Both the position numbers and the translations under genes were made by a program. From Eubacterium sp. (GTDB taxonomy: Bacteria > Bacillota > Clostridia > Lachnospirales > Lachnospiraceae), in the NCBI GenBank assembly GCA_024697885.1, contig JAILSA010000024.1:1-7349 (forward strand): a DNA stretch of 7,349 nt. The letters are read 5' to 3'. The notes beneath the pieces are model-generated. The model saw only the letters and a list, made by a program, of their open reading frames with translations. It had not been told where the DNA came from and did not search any database. Positions 5,128 to 7,349 of this stretch are shown piece by piece (position 1 is the first letter of the stretch; the number at the start of each line of letters is the position of its first letter).

Positions 5128-7349
5128 ATGAGTGAAGAATTAGAAGAGGTAAAAATCTCCGTCCGCAACCTGGTGGAATTTATTTTCCGAGAGGGAGACA
5201 TCCGGTCCGGCGGCTCCGGGGCAAGAGATACGGAGGCCATGCAAATGGGCAGCCGGATTCACAGAAAGATTCAAAAGAGCATGGGACTTGGCTACGAGGC
5301 CGAGGTCCCTCTTTTTCACGTGGAAAAATTAAGGAGCCAGGAGTTTGACCGGGATTTTGAACTCTTGATTGAGGGCCGGGCCGACGGGGTTTTTCGCCAG
5401 GGAGACCAGGTTTTGGTAGATGAGATCAAGGGAGTTTTTCTGGACCTTGAGGACATGAAGGAGCCGGTGGGAGTTCACAGGGCCCAGGCTCTCACCTATG
5501 CCTATATGATTTTGAGTCGGGAAAAACTGGAAGAAATCCAGATTCAGCTGACCTACTGCCACATGGAGACCGAGAAAATCCGCCGCTTTCAGGAGACCTG
5601 GTCCAGGGAGGAGCTGCAGGCTTGGTTCCAAAATCTCATGGACCTCTACAGGCCCTGGGCCATCTACCAGTTTGACTGGGCCAAGAAGAGAAATGCCTCC
5701 CTTTTGGCTCTGGAATTTCCCTTTGACTACCGTCCGGGCCAAAAGGGCTTAGCGGCCATGGTCTACCGGACCATTGAGCAAAAGGACAGGCTCTTTATCC
5801 AGGCCCCTACCGGGGTGGGAAAAACCATCACCAGCATTTTCCCGGCCCTAAAGGCCATGGGCCAGGGCCTGACTGGCAGGATTTTTTACCTGACGGCCAA
5901 GACTATTACAAGAAGGGTGGCGGAGGAATGCTTTGGCCTCTTAGAGGAGAGGGGGCTGGTTTTTAAGCCTGTGAGTCTGACGGCCAAGGAAAAGGCCTGC
6001 TTCCAGGAGGAGGTCTCCTGTAATGCCACAGATTGCCCCTATGCCAGGGGCCACTACGACAGGGTAAATGAGGCGGTTTACGAGCTTTTGACCTCAGGCA
6101 AGGCCCTCCAGAGGGAAAACCTTTTAGAGTGCGCCAAGAGGCACCAGGTCTGCCCTTTTGAGATGACCTTAGACCTGGCAGTTTTTGCGGATGCCGTCAT
6201 CTGCGACTACAACTATGTCTTTGATCCCAATGTCTATTTGCGGAGATTTTTTCCCCAGGACAAGGGGGGAGACATGGTCTTTTTGGTGGATGAGGCCCAC
6301 AACCTGGTGGAGAGGGGGCGTGACATGTACAGCGCCCGCCTGGTAAAGGAGGACCTTTTGGCGGTCAAGAGGGTGGTTAAGGCCATGGAGAAGGAGGAAA
6401 AAAGGCCGGAGGTGGCCTACAACCTTCGCAAGTATCAAAGGATCCTTGAAAACCTTAACAAGTCCATGCTTGCCTACAAGAGACAATGCCCTGAATTTCA
6501 GGTTTTGGACAATCTTGGAACCATGGAGTTTCAGATTCTCAGGGCCCTGACGGCCTACGAGCTTCTGGCCAAGGACTACCCTCAAATGCCGGAGAGGGAC
6601 CAGATGCTGTCCCTCTACTTTGATTTGAGAAATTTTGCCAGGGTTTTGGAAAACATGGACGAGAAATTCCAGATTTACGCCAGCTACACCGGGGAGGGGA
6701 ATTTTTTTATCAAGCTTCAGTGCATGGACCCCTCTACCTGCCTGCAGGAGGTCTTTGACCGGGGGCGGGCGGCCATTCTCTTTTCCGCCACCCTCCTGCC
6801 CATCCGCTATTACAAGGACCAGCTTGGCAGGGGAGAGGAGGACCCGGCAGTCTACGCCACCTCCGTCTTTTCGCCCCTTCGCCGCAAGGTTATGATTGCC
6901 AGGGATGTGACCAGCAAGTACAGCCGAAGGGGGCCGAGAGAATACCAAAAAATCGCCGACTACATCGTGAACTTTGTGTCTGCCAAGCAGGGGAATTATC
7001 TGGTCTTTTTCCCTTCCTACGCCTTTATGGACCAGGTGGTGGAGAGGCTGCCAAGAAAACAGGGGCTTAGGATTTTGGTCCAGACCGGTGACATGAGAGA
7101 GAGGGAAAAAGAGGAGTTTTTGGAGGCCTTTGAGGAGGAGACCAAGGACAGCCTGGTGGGCTGTTGCGTGTTGGGAGGAATTTTTAGCGAGGGAATTGAC
7201 CTCAAGGAGGACCGACTGATTGGGGCCGTCATTGTGGGAACCGGCCTGCCTATGGTCTGCCGGGAGCGTGAACTTTTTCAAAACTATTATCAGGAAAAAA
7301 AGGGAAGGGGCTTTGACTACGCCTACCTCTATCCCGGCATCAACAAGGT
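5128..7349 (+). CDS. PD-(D/E)XK nuclease / XPD-like (Rad3-related) Fe-S DNA helicase fusion, 3' end cut by the window
   Basis: At least 740 residues without a stop. The N-terminal 200 or so residues carry a RecB/Cas4-like nuclease signature: H45 (GSRIHRKI), D86 (RADG), E99-x-K101 (VDEIKG) and Q120-x3-Y124. Next comes an XPD/DinG-type SF2 helicase: Walker A APTGVGKT (226-233), probable Fe-S cysteines C291, C298, C303 and C342 (a further C335 lies nearby), DEAH (388-391), SAT (553-555) and motif V GGIFSEGID (683-691). Motif VI should lie just past the edge. XPD relatives unwind DNA 5'-3', and the cluster is needed for that in the family; the fused nuclease would cut the unwound strand (inference). 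The start ATG 5128 gives MSEELEEVKISVRNLVEFIF, which fits family members beginning near 'ISVRNLVEF', but it has no Shine-Dalgarno. The in-frame ATG 5074 has AGGAAGAG upstream and would add 18 residues that do not look family-like. Confidence 0.9.
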   Translation, partial: MSEELEEVKISVRNLVEFIFREGDIRSGGSGARDTEAMQMGSRIHRKIQKSMGLGYEAEVPLFHVEKLRSQEFDRDFELLIEGRADGVFRQGDQVLVDEIKGVFLDLEDMKEPVGVHRAQALTYAYMILSREKLEEIQIQLTYCHMETEKIRRFQETWSREELQAWFQNLMDLYRPWAIYQFDWAKKRNASLLALEFPFDYRPGQKGLAAMVYRTIEQKDRLFIQAPTGVGKTITSIFPALKAMGQGLTGRIFYLTAKTITRRVAEECFGLLEERGLVFKPVSLTAKEKACFQEEVSCNATDCPYARGHYDRVNEAVYELLTSGKALQRENLLECAKRHQVCPFEMTLDLAVFADAVICDYNYVFDPNVYLRRFFPQDKGGDMVFLVDEAHNLVERGRDMYSARLVKEDLLAVKRVVKAMEKEEKRPEVAYNLRKYQRILENLNKSMLAYKRQCPEFQVLDNLGTMEFQILRALTAYELLAKDYPQMPERDQMLSLYFDLRNFARVLENMDEKFQIYASYTGEGNFFIKLQCMDPSTCLQEVFDRGRAAILFSATLLPIRYYKDQLGRGEEDPAVYATSVFSPLRRKVMIARDVTSKYSRRGPREYQKIADYIVNFVSAKQGNYLVFFPSYAFMDQVVERLPRKQGLRILVQTGDMREREKEEFLEAFEEETKDSLVGCCVLGGIFSEGIDLKEDRLIGAVIVGTGLPMVCRERELFQNYYQEKKGRGFDYAYLYPGINK

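Noticed and set aside
6635..6895. Short + strand frame inside the nuclease-helicase gene
   Set aside because: Out-of-frame shadow, rich in Pro, Arg and Ser, with no initiation signal.
6169..7281. Open frame of 370 codons on the - strand inside the nuclease-helicase gene
   Set aside because: Antisense to the DEAH, SAT and motif V regions of a convincing helicase; it arises from codon bias, as do those at 3735-4571 and 2442-3062.
5128..7349. Calling the large gene dinG or a Cas-associated nuclease
   Set aside because: The nuclease domain is RecB/Cas4-like rather than the exonuclease (DEDD) domain of Gram-positive DinG, and there are no CRISPR repeats or other cas genes in the window.
1..7349. 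Mobile element, CRISPR array, tRNA or rRNA
   Set aside because: No transposase, long terminal inverted repeats, spaced direct repeats or tRNA-like cloverleaf was seen on either strand.

Overview
The window looks like chromosomal DNA from a low-to-mid GC Gram-positive bacterium, most likely a member of the Clostridia and plausibly Lachnospiraceae. The clues are strong AGGAGG-type ribosome binding sites, a TTG start, and a family mix typical of that group: a Na/Pi cotransporter with a fused PhoU domain, a DUF1292 protein, a FeoB-associated Cys-rich miniprotein and a PD-(D/E)XK/XPD-like helicase. The taxonomic call is inference from gene content; there is no rRNA or other marker gene.

Layout. 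(1) Positions 1-141 are the 3' end of a gene cut by the window edge. It is followed after 7 nt by a calcineurin-like metallophosphoesterase (149-772). (2) A 115-nt gap carries a predicted promoter and a small 5'-UTR hairpin region. It precedes a tight three-gene unit on the + strand: the Na/Pi cotransporter (888-2534), a UvrD/PcrA-type SF1 helicase (2535-4397, TTG start directly after the TGA of the previous gene) and a 52-residue Cys-rich membrane miniprotein (4401-4559). A strong hairpin flanked by A and T runs (4566-4603) ends this unit and also faces the convergent gene on the other strand. (3) A very acidic DUF1292 protein is on the - strand (4617-5006). (4) A compact divergent promoter region (about 5007-5127) separates it from a large + strand gene (5128 to the window end, no stop codon reached). 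That gene encodes a RecB/Cas4-like nuclease domain fused to an XPD/Rad3-like iron-sulfur helicase.

How they may work together. Two helicase genes of different superfamilies lie within about 1 kb of each other: an SF1A enzyme (family polarity 3'-5') and an XPD-like SF2 enzyme (family polarity 5'-3') with its own nuclease domain. This suggests a DNA repair or replication-restart neighbourhood, with phosphate uptake and a small iron-associated membrane protein sharing the operon. Nothing here looks like a prophage, insertion sequence, CRISPR array or toxin-antitoxin module. The most notable points are the nuclease-helicase fusion, the back-to-back divergent promoters whose -35 boxes form a palindrome and imply a leaderless transcript, a 14-base promoter element shared by two promoters, and the orphan FeoB-associated miniprotein. 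None of these is proven to be a new system from sequence alone.
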